The translations under genes were made by a program, and so were the position numbers. Below, piece by piece: positions 53,065 through 64,000 of a DNA stretch of 64,000 bases (position 1 is the stretch's first letter; each line of letters begins with the position of its first letter). The stretch spans positions 16,919-80,918 of the forward strand of contig JAMZAV010007106.1 in NCBI GenBank assembly GCA_024449915.1, given 5' to 3'. The notes under the pieces were generated by a model. The model was given only the letters and a program-made list of their open reading frames with translations, did not search any database and was not told the origin of the DNA. This stretch comes from Sweltsa coloradensis (lineage: Eukaryota > Arthropoda > Insecta > Plecoptera > Chloroperlidae).

Positions 53065-53842
53065 TCTTCTTCAGTATACAGTATACATAACACAAGTAAA
53101 TATAGCCGGTTTTATAGGTGCAAGAAGAAGACCCACCTAGAGCCGAAGCCCTGTGTGTGGGTGTATTCTATTGTGAAGTTCTTTGAAACATTTAAGATGG
53201 CGGCTTATAGTCATTATAGCTATTTAACAATACAGGAAACTAATCGATAACGTTACAAGTTAGATATTTCGTAATCTAGATGTTAGCTCTAGATATAAAG
53301 TTTTAAAGTTACATACAAGTCATAATCATAATAATATACATTCCAGTTGTGTACGTACAATCAATAGGAGATGACATTGAGTATTTAGTAGACATTCTCA
53401 TTGCAGAAAATTGGTAGTACCTAAAGTTGTAAAGAAATCTAAAAATCTAAAAACTAAGATAAGATCTAAGTTGGACATAGTATCAATTGTGTCAATTAGT
53501 AGTCAATAATAAGTTTACAATTGGAATATTTTGTACGATACTCTAGATACTAGCCTAGTTCCTAATGAAAATTTACATACAAGTCAAAATCACCTGTAAT
53601 TCATTTCAGTTGTATACATACAATCAATAGATGTATTTGATATAGTGTTGGTGATACGTTATATTGGAAAGGAATCCAACATTAAAATCTAATTAATAAA
53701 TAATTACTATACGTAGCCTAGGTACTGTAGCCTATATTATCATCATCAATAAAACCACTGCATAAAAAAAAAAAAAAATACGTAGGCCTACGTCATTCTA
53801 CCAATTTACACCAATGTTTTAGAACAGACATAACTCACTTAC
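53065..53842. other. Probable intron, no gene seen
   Basis: AT-rich with two related segments sharing ACATACAAGTCA (53,310 and 53,575), i.e. a local duplication. It lies between exon candidates on the minus strand. Confidence 0.4.
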
Positions 53843-53871
53843 CATATAATACATCCAAAAACTGAGCGCCA
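53843..53871 (-). CDS. Downstream remnant of a transposon-split exon
   Basis: Minus strand: TGGCGCTCAGTTTTTGGATG, TATTATATG, ending at a strong donor ATG|GTAAGT (53,843/53,842). The first seven bases repeat the TGGCCCT at the other side of the 3.95-kb transposon, so this is the 3' end of the exon at 57,824-58,112. Removing the element and one duplication keeps the frame open (GMALSFWMYYM). Confidence 0.5.
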
Positions 53872-55058
53872 GCAGTGCGATCATGTAAGCTTGTAGAAAT
53901 CGATTTCTATAGAAAGCTCATGAGCTCTCTATCGTTATCTCAATTCTGTGACAACTATCCTAAAGTCCGACCACGTAACTCGTGACATCTCTTCTCTATA
54001 GACAACGATAACTACAGTGACAAATATTTAGCGTGAGCAAAGAAGTTCGCGTTACGAGTTGTCACCTATAGAAAGCTCAAATTACAAATGGCGGACTTGT
54101 TTCATATCAATACCGCCTCAGCTCTTTTATATTTAATAACAATAAAATGATGCACTTTAGATGTTATTTGTTACACGTAGATCACATAACAAGGTATGCA
54201 GAACAATAATAAACTATCTAGGTTCAATTACATTATCAAATAATCTAGAAATTGCTCAGTTTGTCGTAGGCGTATGTTAGACACAGCCGTGGCCTAGGCT
54301 AGGCCTAGCCCATACTGTGCGTAAGCTTACCATGAAGGCTAGATTACAAGGACTCTAGTCCACCGTGTAGCCGGCATCCATACGGCCGAACGAAAATATG
54401 TAATTCATAAAAGAGTATTTTAAATTTGCCTCCTCTTCGCACAGCTGCTGTGGCACAGCCTTTCGAGTTTCCAGCCGTCAGCCGTGTACATGTTGGCCTG
54501 CATAACAACCTAACCTTCTTGACAGTCCTGTCAAACACTGCGCTAGGGGCCTAGGGCCCAGGCGTAGTAAGTCCCTAGTATTTTCTGTAGGGCCAATTAC
54601 GACCAGTCATATCACAAGTGTTAGGCCTAGTCAATTTAAGCCCGGCAGGTAGGAGTAGTTGTATAGTATAGAATAGTAGAATAGAGGCTTTGATGCTTAG
54701 CCTAGATCGCAGGGCTCCTCTAACCTTATTTTTCGCATTAGTATTCGGTTCTAGGGCTTGGTGTAGGCTATGCCGATACACATAATGGATGGGTCTAAGG
54801 CCTACACAATGGCCTTAGACCCGCAGTTAGGCCTAATTTCATGTCATCCCAATCTAGGTGCTGTTCTCATATTGCGATGTATGCTTTGTGATGAATGCAA
54901 TAGGATAGTGCATGTCATTTTGTCAACCTGAGAAGGATTGGCCTAGCATAGGCTAGCCTAGCTAACTGATCACTTGTCTAAGCTAGTCTACAGTGCCCCT
55001 CGTCTGTAGGTCCTTATCTTGCTTGGAGAACTTATCCCAAGCCTTGCCCTTCAGTTAC

Positions 55059-55145
55059 ATTAAGTTCGACCAAACCCCAGGCCGTGAGCAAGGATCGAAC
55101 TTCGGACCTGCACGCAAACCTTATGATCCACTACGGACAGCTATT
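55059..55145 (-). repeat. tRNA-related SINE head
   Basis: The minus strand has TAGCTGTCCGTAGTGG, then AGTTCGATCCTTGC 40 bases later, fitting pol III A- and B-box spacing. It lies inside the 3.95-kb transposon. Confidence 0.45.
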
Positions 55146-55214
55146 CTCTGTTACCGGTACACATAAAAGAATCTCTACCTACTCAACCAACAAAACTCTG
55201 AATCACGTACATGT

Positions 55215-55265
55215 ACTTCAAGACCAGGCAATATGACAGACCCAGGTTCGATACCCGACTGAGAT
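55215..55265 (+). repeat. tRNA-related B-box segment
   Basis: CAGGTTCGATACCCGACTGA fits a B box. The A box is not clear. It is oriented opposite to, and 90 bp from, the segment at 55,059-55,145. Confidence 0.35.
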
Positions 55266-56763
55266 GGATGATTTAATTTTTTAATTTATTTCCAACTATT
55301 TTAAATCTGAATACTTGGTAACTTAACTTGTACCTTCCATATTTAATGCTAAACAAGGTCCCGTAGGTAATTGGCAGAGAAACACTGAGTGAATGGTGCT
55401 AAAGAATGCAGCTTTCAACTTTTCAAGCACTAGGGCCTATGTAGTTACCAAGTAATGTTTGATCCTACGTGTAGCAACATTTCTTTAAAATATGTACCCA
55501 CCTAGGCCTATGTACAGTAAGTATAGACTTGACAGCTATCTACAGTAGACGGTACCTAGGTAGGCCTACTGTATTAGGTACTTATATTTTTGCTTGGATG
55601 TATTTTTTAATATTATTGTATTAAAACAGAAACATTGTATTGATTTTAACAAAGACACTATTTGATTATGTAGTATGGCTACAAGAGGTCCATGCTTATA
55701 AACTATAAAATATAAGCACAATTCTAGACCTCAAAATAGTAGCTAGTTATGTAGGCCTACCACATTTCTAATAAATCTGCATCATTGACATTTTGCTCCT
55801 ACTTCCTCTACAACCATATTGATCTTATTTTAGTATGGTAACCACACTAATCAATAGGGTATTAAAATATATGTATTTGAAAACACCTCTCCCCTAGATT
55901 TAAAAATGTCAATTCTGTCCTTCACAAGTAGTGAAGTTAAAATTATATAAAGATGTAATTTCTAACCAAATTTAATTGTATTTCAGTAAAACACTATACA
56001 AAATTGTCATGGAAGGGCCTAAATGTTAATAGAAGAGGCATTATATTTATACAGTCTGAGGCACTTGTGTAGATGTGTTCATGTGACACACACACATGCT
56101 AATTATTTTGAATTGTAAAAAAATGCCTTGTTTCTGTAAAACTAGTTTAACATTTCCATTATAAAAAAGTATAATAAAACAAGTTTTTTATTTTACACTT
56201 TTATGCTTGCTACAGACCCAAATTGGAAAACAATTAGTGTAGTTTGTCTGAAAAAGTGTCATTACCCATACAAATCCTGAATCCTGATATTTGAAAACAG
56301 TTTGACACCACTGGTAGCTGCTTATTTGTTAACTAACATTATCTGTGTTCACTTTGTCCTTCCTAGTATGCCATCCCAAATGGTGGGCTAATATAAACAT
56401 GACCAATCAACATATCTGCAAGGGAAGTCTTTTCTACAATGTATGTAGGCTGTAAGGTATTGCAACTGTGTTATTGCTTTGGAAATCGAAGTATGAACTT
56501 TGCATACAAAACATAGGGTTGTGCAAGAAGGCCTACTGTCTTTCTACATCCAATTAAACATACCTAATAATAATAAAGCTTTTCTCTGGATGGTCAGGGA
56601 TTGTTTAAAACTTGAAAAATCAGTTGGCATGTAAATTGTAATCCTAATCAAGGCTACTATTATACAATGAATTAATAAATAATACACAGACATTTCATTA
56701 TTATTTTTTTACAATTTTATTTATTTATTAAATTTATTTTATAGTTATTATTATTTCAAAATT

Positions 56764-56779
56764 ATGATGATTATTATTA

Positions 56780-56815
<36 letters not shown>
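56764..56815. repeat. (ATT)n microsatellite
   Basis: About 15 ATT units with few interruptions; a second such tract is at 57,450-57,495. Confidence 0.85.
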
Positions 56816-57468
56816 GAATAATAGAAATGTGCACAATCTTTGTTTTTTCAATATTTACGATTAGCCTTACGTCATGGTTCCACCTTAGTAAATTTAGAAA
56901 ATCCTTTTGCAAGTATCTTTCTGCAATTTTTACGTTTTTATGGATAGACACTAAAGCAAAGTCATCAGCGTAGCAAAAAGCAATGCACTTAATAATGTAC
57001 ATGAATTATAGCACTATAATTTTTCACTGTTCTATATTTGTTCTATTCAATGTTTATTCACTGTATTATCTGCAAACTGTTGCTTCACAAAAATGTTTTT
57101 GGCTAGTATAAGTATTTAATTTGCACATTAATTACTACTTGTTTTTATCTACTATTTTAATCTTTTATTTTAGTGTTATATATTTTTATTTTTATTTTAT
57201 TTTTTATTACACGCGGAGTCATTCACTGCTTACTAATACTTACTGTTACTTCACTTATTATTGTATTGCTATCTAGAATTTTGAAATATTGAATTAGTTA
57301 AAAATCATTATTTCACATGCATGATTTTCTTTAATGTACACATGCTTCACAGTTAAGCTGTCCTGCGCAGCTTGTGGATGGCCGAACTTGTTTGATAAAA
57401 AAATGTATAAGAGATATGTATTTCAATAAAAAAAAAAAAAAAAAAAAATTATTATATTTATTATTATT

Positions 57469-57499
<31 letters not shown>

Positions 57500-57823
57500 T
57501 TTTATCATTTTATTACGTAGGTTACGATATGAATTTACGTCATGTTGGTTCGTATTTGAATTTACCGCTTTTTTCATTTTTTCACTGCCTTGCAATGGTT
57601 TTTATTTGCGATTTAACGCTGTGAACATGGCTGTGAAAGGTACGATAATTTATCGACGTACAATAATTGTACGTCGATAAAGAAGTTTTCTAGTAGAAAT
57701 CGCTTTCTATAGAGAACGTTAGCTATGTAGTTACGTGATCGCAAAAGTTATCTATTGTAGCTAGAGATAACGATAGAAATCGTTTTCTATAGTTATCTCT
57801 GGAGTTTTACATGATCGCACTGC

Positions 57824-58112
57824 AGGGCCATACCTGTTACCCCCGTTAAAATATCTTCTTTGATATTAAAGAACTTGTTTTCTTTGGAAACAAGCTCCTT
57901 GTTAGTTTCTTTTGCCGCCATTAGCTCAAATTTGGTTGCTTCTAGCTCATTTTCCAATTCTACTATTTTCTCGTCCTTCATCAACATTTCTTGTTGCAGC
58001 ATTGGCAGCAATTGGTGGTCGAGTTGTTTTGTAGGCCTAATCTTGATATGTCTTCAGTGATTTTGGCTCTCAGCGCCGTCTCTTTGCTGGTAGTGGCAGG
58101 GCTGATGTTTGC
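57824..58112 (-). CDS. Coiled-coil exon, 5' part of the transposon-split exon
   Basis: Minus strand, from acceptor GCACATGTTAACAG (AG at 58,114-58,113). The first 90 bases encode ANISPATTSKETALRAKITE, DISRLGLQ; after a one-base shift the frame continues LPMLQQEMLMKDEKIVELEN, ELEATKFELMAAKETNKELV, SKENKFFNIKEDILTGVTGM, a clear heptad coiled coil about 55 residues long. The exon is interrupted at TGGCCCT by the transposon and resumes at 53,871. A possible alternative donor CAG|GTATGG (57,834/57,833) would splice before the transposon and so bypass it. Protein family not recognised. Confidence 0.5.
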
Positions 58113-59512
58113 CTGTTAACATGTGCATATGATTGCAATAAAAAATATAGTTTCTGCTTGCAAGAAGTTACATTACATGACAAAACAGTTTATTGTTCAA
58201 GTCAAACTAGTTGTGATTGCTTAGGCTTAAAATAGAATGAATTTTAAGAATTTTTCCTATAATGCTAATTGGCAACGACAAATTCCTTCCCGTGCCATAT
58301 GTATGTATTTAGTTTGTAAAATACTTATTACGGAGGACCTAGATTATTTTTGAAATTCCCTTCTGGCAATAGTACAAATTATTTTGTTAATTTGTAAAAT
58401 AGGTAATTGCTTTGTTGTTGATTTAAGGTTCTAAAAGTTATCGAAATAATACATTTCTATAATGTTTTTACTATAAGTAGAGGTAACTTAGATAGTATCA
58501 TAATGCACACATTTGAGAGACCTCTATAGGTAGTGGCTATTGTTGAGGGAAGGCGTGTATGTTTTCATTGATACCATTACAAGGGTATACTCATAATATT
58601 ACATACATTTGCCAGTAAAATCTGCTAGGATTCTAGACTAAAACAAATAATTAACTGAAAGATATTTAAAATTTGAATGTGTAGAATTTTACAACACAGA
58701 CTTTTGGCATTGAAAAAAAAATATTTTTTAAAATTTGATTTCGAATCTTCTACTCAGCTACTTTGAAACGCGATGGCCAGCACAATTCAAGCCAAGGTCC
58801 AATAAATATAATCCGACGACATAGGTTTACCAAAGGGCTGCAAATACACTCATTTGGCTTTGCATCTTACACGCGTACTTTGCACAGGTTGTGAAGTAAA
58901 ATATGTTGGTGAATATAAGGGTGTTTTATGAAAAAAGTATAAAAATAATAATTTTGAAATGCCTGTTCTTTTATACTAAAAATATCAATCATCAATTCCA
59001 ATGCAGGATGCCCCATTGAAAAGTATCAATTTTTTCAATATTCATAAATATTCATGTGTAGTCCCCGGTATCTTTTCCCCTTTTTTCGATCTTCCCCATT
59101 TAAACATTTATTTGGACATAACAAAAGAGTTGTGTAGGCTTATTCAAGCACTACACTACTAAGCTACAGTAGAATAATAAGAAATTGTCATGCAAACTTA
59201 GCAACTGCAAGGAGCAGTGAAGACTGAACTGAAACTTAAAATTACTATCCAAAATTGAACTGTAAATTTTGAACTCGAACCGAATAGGCCAAACTGATAA
59301 AAGTTTGGTTTGAGTTGGGAATTTCCGATTTTTGAATGTTTGCCCATCCCTACGGATTACGTAGCATAATAACAAAACATGACAGCCAACTAGTGCTGAC
59401 TCATAATTTTAGTTTTTACCCCTTGTTGTCTTTGAAGGGTTGTTAAGAAAGATATTGGGTGCATAATGAATTGGACAGACATAAAAAAGTATCTCTGATG
59501 GATGTGTCTTAC
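58113..59512. other. Probable intron, no gene seen
   Basis: AT-rich; lies between two minus-strand exon candidates. Nothing else recognised. Confidence 0.35.
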
Positions 59513-59569
59513 CAAGCCGACGGCGAATACGCGTTGACTCCATTTTTTGTTTTATCTCTTCAGCAGATT
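59513..59569 (-). CDS. Candidate 57-nt internal exon
   Basis: Acceptor TTTTATTTCAG (AG at 59,571-59,570) and donor CGGCTTG|GTAAGA (59,513/59,512) on the minus strand. Open frame: ESAEEIKQKMESTRIRRRL, charged and helical like the coiled-coil exon downstream at 58,112. It leaves phase 1, whereas the frame at 58,112 begins in phase 0, so the junction is not proven. Confidence 0.4.
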
Positions 59570-59778
59570 CTGAAATAAAACGCACGTAAATATTAAATCT
59601 ACTACAGACGGCCGAATAAAATATTATAATTATTACTACGGTTTGCCATGACATGCCATGACAGCTATCACTAGGGAAAAACTCCCGTCGGTGTAACTGA
59701 TTACAAATGTAATGTGCTGCAAACATAAGCTCCCTATGTTAAATATGCTTATATGGCAAATACAAGGAATTACTCATT

Positions 59779-59860
59779 ACTAGTCGGCAAAGGCGCCCTT
59801 ATACCTGAAATGTGGAAGACCTAGGTTCAAACCCCCAGTCGGGAAAGATTTTTTAATTTC
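59779..59860 (+). repeat. tRNA-related SINE head
   Basis: TAGTCGGCAAAGGCGC (A-box-like) and GGTTCAAACCCCCAG (B box) at tRNA spacing, followed by unrelated sequence with a T-run. It abuts the dispersed repeat end at 59,872. Confidence 0.5.
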
Positions 59861-59871
59861 TGGATTTTATT

Positions 59872-59918
59872 TGGATGAGCGTAGCGAGCGAAGCGAAGAT
59901 TCCATTTCACTACACAGG
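59872..59918. repeat. Short dispersed repeat end, inverted copy of 10,245-10,300
   Basis: GGATGAGCGTAGCGAGCGAA then GATTCCATTTCACTACAC, the complement of the sequence at 10,245. Confidence 0.6.
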
Positions 59919-60304
59919 AGAAAAAAATCCGGAATGTTGTGGTATCACTTTATATTGAACTTGAATTCTATGTGATTAAACTACGCTTTTCTCTGTAGCC
60001 GGAGAAATTTTCTACGTTCCTTCTGCGACTTTTCCCGTTACAATTATTTTAGAACGAAGTGGCGCCCAAGCCCCCATCTCCACTCAGCCGGACTACTAAG
60101 GTATTTCTCTATAGGGCTAGAGACGTGTCACACCTACTGCAATTTATAAATTATATACTAATTTATGGTATAATGTAATAAGCTACTAGTATTTATTATT
60201 AGATCACAGGTACCACTAAAAAATCAAACATAATATTAAGGCATAGGCTTCTACAGGTTATTATATCCCCCAATTTTTAGGAACGGTTAGTTTTGGTTTT
60301 ATGG
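59919..60304. other. No gene seen
   Basis: Nothing recognised. Confidence 0.35.
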
Positions 60305-60312
60305 CTATTGAT

Positions 60313-62601
60313 TAGGGTGGTGCGTAAAAATTGCAGTTTGTGAAATCAGAGTTTGCTATAGTGCGGAAAAGTTGCGATTGGTACATACGAGAAAAAAAAA
60401 AATTGAAATCAGAGTTCATCTTCCGATCGCGCAATCGGCCAAAATTTTTTAGAAAATTAGTGAAAATTTGAATTTTTTTTTAAATAAAATTTTTTTATTT
60501 TGGTATTTTTTTAGTTCCTATAGCAATTTTTTGTTTATTTTAAAGGGTTTTATAAACATAATAAAAATTATTTTTCCTCCAGGAGTTGTTTTTCCGATGG
60601 CGCAATGCCATACAAATTTAACGAAATTCAACATTTTTGGACACATTTAATATGTTTAGAAAATCATGTGAAGCATAAAAGGTTGTTGATTTTGAGTTTT
60701 CGTACAAATTGTGCAATGTGCAGCTCTTCGCTTATTAGATATTAATAATATCTAAAAACAACCCAGAAATCACCACGTGGAGGTGACTGCACTTCGAGTT
60801 TCCACCCACACCCTTCCCATCCAACCAACCAATAAGGGCATGTTTTTTTTTTTGCTAAGTATTTACATTATTTCATATTGTATGTTTGGTTCTTTTCTTT
60901 GGTTTAGTCTTTCTATATAGATCTATTCTGTTTTGTTTACTCTGTACTTGTACTTGTACTTGGTTTAGGAGCCACTCTGTATGTTTATTTGCTTTCGAAA
61001 TTGGGCATAAGTGATCTAGATTTAGTGTGGCTCTGATGTTTACCGTCTCTTGATTGGGACCCACACACCTTGAGCGACGCTTCGGTGATGAGCTTCACGC
61101 ACCTTTCTACAGCTTGAGTATGACAGGTAATTTTTTTTACATCCCAATCTGGAATATCACCACACTGAATCAACAATGAGATTTCGTCATCGGGTACATT
61201 CCGAAGAAGAGGAGGAGAAAATACCCTTGTGTACTCCCAGTCAATCAACTCTGAGTAGTCGGATGCATTGAAGTTCAAAGAAGGGGTGATGAAGTTTTTT
61301 AACGTTTTAACCTTTGTTCGTTCCTGTCTTCTTTAAGACTCTCCTGAGCCCCAACTCTCGTATATGCTTCCTCTTATCACTATTGCAATTAAGATGTTTT
61401 TGGGGGGGAGCGAAAAACGCGTTCCTTTCAATTACTGGATTTCACTTTCTGCCTTCATGTCGTCAGACAATACCGCGAGGTTTGTATTGCTCTGTAAACG
61501 TGAAGTGGTCCATCTGTTTTGTACTTACTGCACTTTATCTCAAACCAAACTGGCACGTAAGATCTTAAATGTATGTCACTAACCCCTTAAGAGCATCAGA
61601 TGGATTTTCTAAACTCGCATACAATCGAAGAACTCTATTTGCGCACGTGAGCCATCTGCGTGCGAAATTGGGCCCGGATCTCGTTTAGATAAGTCCATTG
61701 GGAAAATCTCCACTCTTTATTGCTTGACTTATGTCCCAAAGGTACTGTTGATCTTTACTCAGCAGTTTTTAGCGCAAACTGTTCTTCCAAAAAAACAAAC
61801 GAAGCAATCTCCATAGCTTGGAAGAATATTTGGCGGGAATTCTCTCGGATCACCAAATATAGGGCCCGAAACGACTGTCTAGTTATTTTTTTAGTCGGTG
61901 CTGAAAGTAGCCATTTCGGTTTTTAAAACCCGAGCAGTAAGCACTGAGCACTACAAAACACACACACAGTACACACTAAAGTCACGAACAAAAGTGTGAA
62001 AAAATATGGTAAGACACACGGCCCCTTCACTGCGTGGCCAACTGTAGCCAACTAAAACGCCGGCGCGCGCGTACCACTTAGCAGACACCTGAGAGAACAC
62101 TAGCGCTGTGTTGCAAAAGTGATCGGTGGTCGCCCGATGAATCTCGAATTTCAGAAATGTGAAACTTTCGGCCGGTTGCGCGCTCGTAAGGTGATATCCG
62201 ATTTCAAACTGTTTTGTTTCTCGTAAATCTGCATTCAAAACTTGACTTTTCCCCAGCATATTAATTTTGTCCAAATGGTGGGTTTTCGTTAAATTTTCAT
62301 GGAATTGCGGGGATCGGAAAACATACTCTAGAGGAAAAATAATTTTTATAAACTGTTTATTAAAGCTTAAAATAAAAAAAAATGCTATAGGAACTAAAAA
62401 AATACCAAAATAAAAATAATTTTATTTTTGAAAAAAATTCAAATTTTCACTAATTTTATAAAACTTTCGGCCGATTGCGCGATCGGAAGATGAACTCCGA
62501 TTTCAAATTTTTTTTTGTTTTTCTCGTTATGTACCAATCGCAACTTTTCCGCACTATAGCAAATCTGATTTCACAACTTCAATTTTTTACGCACCACCCT
62601 A
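60313..62601. mobile_element. 2.29-kb transposon with ~330-bp inverted ends
   Basis: Ends TAGGGTGGTGCGTAAAAATT and the complement of TTTTTTACGCACCACCCTA. The arms stay inverted-repeat for about 330 bp (mirrored markers GCGGAAAAGTTGCGATTGGT, CTTCCGATCGCGCAATCGGC, TTTTAGTTCCTATAGCA). Flanks CTATTGAT (60,305-60,312) and CTATTTAT (62,602-62,609) form an 8-bp duplication with one mismatch. It contains a transposase remnant on the minus strand at 60,985-61,278. Confidence 0.75.
60985..61278 (-). pseudogene. Transposase remnant of the long-TIR element
   Basis: A 97-codon minus-strand frame: MNFNASDYSELIDW, then PPLLRNVPDDEISLLIQ, CHTQAVERCVKLITEASLKV, CGSQSRDGKHQS and RSLMPNFESK. The CHTQAVER.VKL.TEAS...CG...RDG block is one I associate with the C-terminal end of an uncharacterised transposon protein widespread in insects and marine invertebrates. 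About five-sixths of a normal-length protein is missing, so the element is non-autonomous now. Confidence 0.55.
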
Positions 62602-62859
62602 CTATTTATGCAGCTTCGATTCTTGATGAAATGTTACTAGTGAAATTTTTTCAGTTTCAGCACAGCTATAATCTGTAAATTTAAAAAATATAAAATTAGT
62701 TGCGTACAATATTGGCATATCCATAGCTAGGAATATATTATTCATAAATAAAATGTAAAATATAAATAAATGTAGGCCTTCATAAATGAAATGAAAATTG
62801 TTTTCACGACCATATGTCAACTTTTGATAAATGTGATTATAATCATTAACACACCTTTG

Positions 62860-63300
62860 AAAGTAGTCATGAATCAAAGCTTGACGGACACAATCACCTC
62901 CTCCCCTTTGGGCCCCGTCGAGGGTTGGGATAACGGGCATGTCATCATCTTCCAAGTTAATGTTGAATGGGGGGTTGGGGGGCTTGTGGTGGGGCCTCTT
63001 CGTTCTCGCCGCAAGCGAGGTTATGCAACACGCAGTTTGCAATAATTATTGCCATTGCATGGTCAAAAGATACGCGCATACCTGCGGAAAGTATCGGAAA
63101 CCTTCTTTTCCAACCCCCTACTTTCTTTCAACGGGTTCCTAGTCCTCTTCTGTGATTCGTTAAATAACTCTTCTGCTCGAGTAGCGGGCTCCGCAAGTGG
63201 CACGATCATATATGGGTGCAATCATAACCACTGTCGGCAACGAGCAAAGAGTCTCCCATGTGACCTGCCTCAAGTCGAGCTTTTATAGCAAGGAGTTGAA
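62860..63300 (-). pseudogene. HARBI1-like (PIF/Harbinger) transposase, C-terminal part
   Basis: Minus-strand pieces in successive frames: GDSLLVADSGYD (a DDE-region GDSGY-type block) near 63,240; MIVPLAEPATRAEELFNESQ then KRTRN near 63,170; GWKRRFPILSAGMRVSFDHA then MAIIIANCVLHNLA near 63,060; and PVIPTLDGAQRGGGDCVRQA then LIHDYFQ near 62,890. This is the order of the second half of DDE_Tnp_4/HARBI1 proteins. At least three frameshifts. The N-terminal half is absent and TIRs were not found. Confidence 0.65.
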
Positions 63301-64000
63301 AATGGTTGTGTCATGAGATGACCCGGGCCCAACTTGCCACAATATCCAAAAATTTTAAATTTGCATCACCAATATTTGAACATGATGGAAAAATACCCCT
63401 TTCGTTCTGAAGTATTCAGCGTTATCTCCACCTACGGACAAGTAGCAAGTATTAGTACCTACGGTAGTAACAGTAAATTTTGACGTTATTTTATCGTGTA
63501 AAAATAACGGGAAATGAAAGTTAAAGGAGTCGTTAAAGAAAATTATACCAAGTAAGTAAGCGTGATAAAGCGATTCATAGCCCTATAAACCCATTACTGT
63601 AGCTTAGATTTCTAGAGACGACTAGGCAAATTTTCTACCACAAGCACTTTTTGAGATTTGAAGGCATAAAATTGTTATGGGATTGTGAGGGCTGTGGCCT
63701 CACATCATGTTTTTGTTATTAGATGTGTTTTTTAGTAGTCACTAGCAACGTATGGAGTTGAAAAGGATGTGAAAATGAGTGTGCTAAAGGTTTTTAAACT
63801 AAAGTAATTCAAATAAAGAAGAAATATACAGTCCACATTTAAATAAGTCTAACAGTTTTATTCATTGGTCCAACCGCGCCAGATTTATCACGAGTTTGCT
63901 TTGCTTCGACAGTGTCAGCAACCAGCAGAAACAGGTCAGACAAACTATTTATTACTTAGCCTTTCAACATGGAACACAAACCCAAATCAAGCTTTGGGGG
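63301..64000. other. No gene seen
   Basis: AT-rich to the window end; nothing recognised. Confidence 0.35.

Larger units (their letters stand above)
53872..57823. mobile_element. 3.95-kb DNA transposon inserted in an exon
   Basis: Terminal inverted repeats GCAGTGCGATCATGTAA (53,872) and its complement TTACATGATCGCACTGC (ending 57,823); further subterminal similarity in TTTCTATAGAAAG / GATAACGATAGAAATCG motifs. It is flanked by AGCGCCA (53,865-53,871) and AGGGCCA (57,824-57,830), a 7-bp duplication with one mismatch (possibly 8 originally). The interior has no recognisable transposase; it holds two tRNA-related segments, (ATT)n tracts near 56,768-56,815 and 57,450-57,495, and TAGGCCTA patches. 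Superfamily unresolved; 7-8 bp duplications suit hAT, P or Dada types. Confidence 0.7.

Noticed and set aside
56764..56973. Tyr/Ile-rich frame
   Set aside because: It is translated from an (ATT)n microsatellite.

Overview
This 64 kb window is eukaryotic, AT-rich and dominated by mobile elements. No prokaryotic gene layout is present. Possible host coding sequence consists of short exons bounded by canonical AG/GT splice sites, set between tRNA-related SINEs, non-LTR retrotransposons, BEL/Pao and other LTR remnants, hAT, PIF/Harbinger and other DNA transposons, foldback MITEs and minisatellites. The mix of families, together with many TAGGCCTA-type palindromic stretches, suggests a marine invertebrate (echinoderm or hemichordate-like). 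That placement is an impression and was not tested.

Layout. 1-490: 3' part of a broken transposase-like gene (minus). 1.6-3 kb: two candidate minus-strand exons. 3.0-4.0 kb: a SINE split by a hAT-like element with a perfect 8-bp target duplication. 5.1-6.9 kb: a 5'-truncated non-LTR retrotransposon. 7.4-9.8 kb: a decayed multi-domain zinc-finger gene (minus) carrying SINE insertions, followed by a 187-bp tandem repeat. 10.8 kb: a clean C2H2 zinc-finger exon (minus). 13.1-16.9 kb: a BEL/Pao retrotransposon interrupted by a compact reverse-transcriptase/RNase H element. 17.6-25 kb: an LTR-type remnant, SINEs, a repeat family and BEN-like exons. 25.3-27.2 kb: an LTR with a primer-binding site, then a hAT element. 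28-29.4 kb: candidate exons on both strands. 30-36 kb: SINE, satellite and LINE mixture. 36.9-43.9 kb: LTR-element remnant, SINEs, Harbinger fragments and a TIR element. 45-48 kb: candidate exons, minisatellite and a second LINE copy. 49.5-64 kb: foldbacks, a candidate host gene (minus, 52.0-59.6 kb) with a 3.95-kb transposon inside a coding exon, a 2.3-kb transposon with about 330-bp inverted ends, and a HARBI1-like pseudogene.

The most interesting object is at 13,765-16,698. One 697-codon frame on the minus strand, with a single in-frame TGA, encodes an arginine-rich start, an acidic spacer, a reverse transcriptase with YLDD, and an RNase H, with no recombinase, integrase, protease or gag seen. 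The repeat unit is 2,388 bp with about 0.3 kb non-coding, including a TATA box, and it is present as roughly 1.2 head-to-tail units ending in a folded-back inverted repeat. Domain order and size recall the polymerase of hepadnavirus-like elements, but DIRS-type retroelements are a serious alternative; phylogeny would decide.

Many copies of the same SINE differ by scattered one-base indels, so part of the frameshifting may be assembly noise. All functional names rest on motif recognition by eye; no database search was possible.
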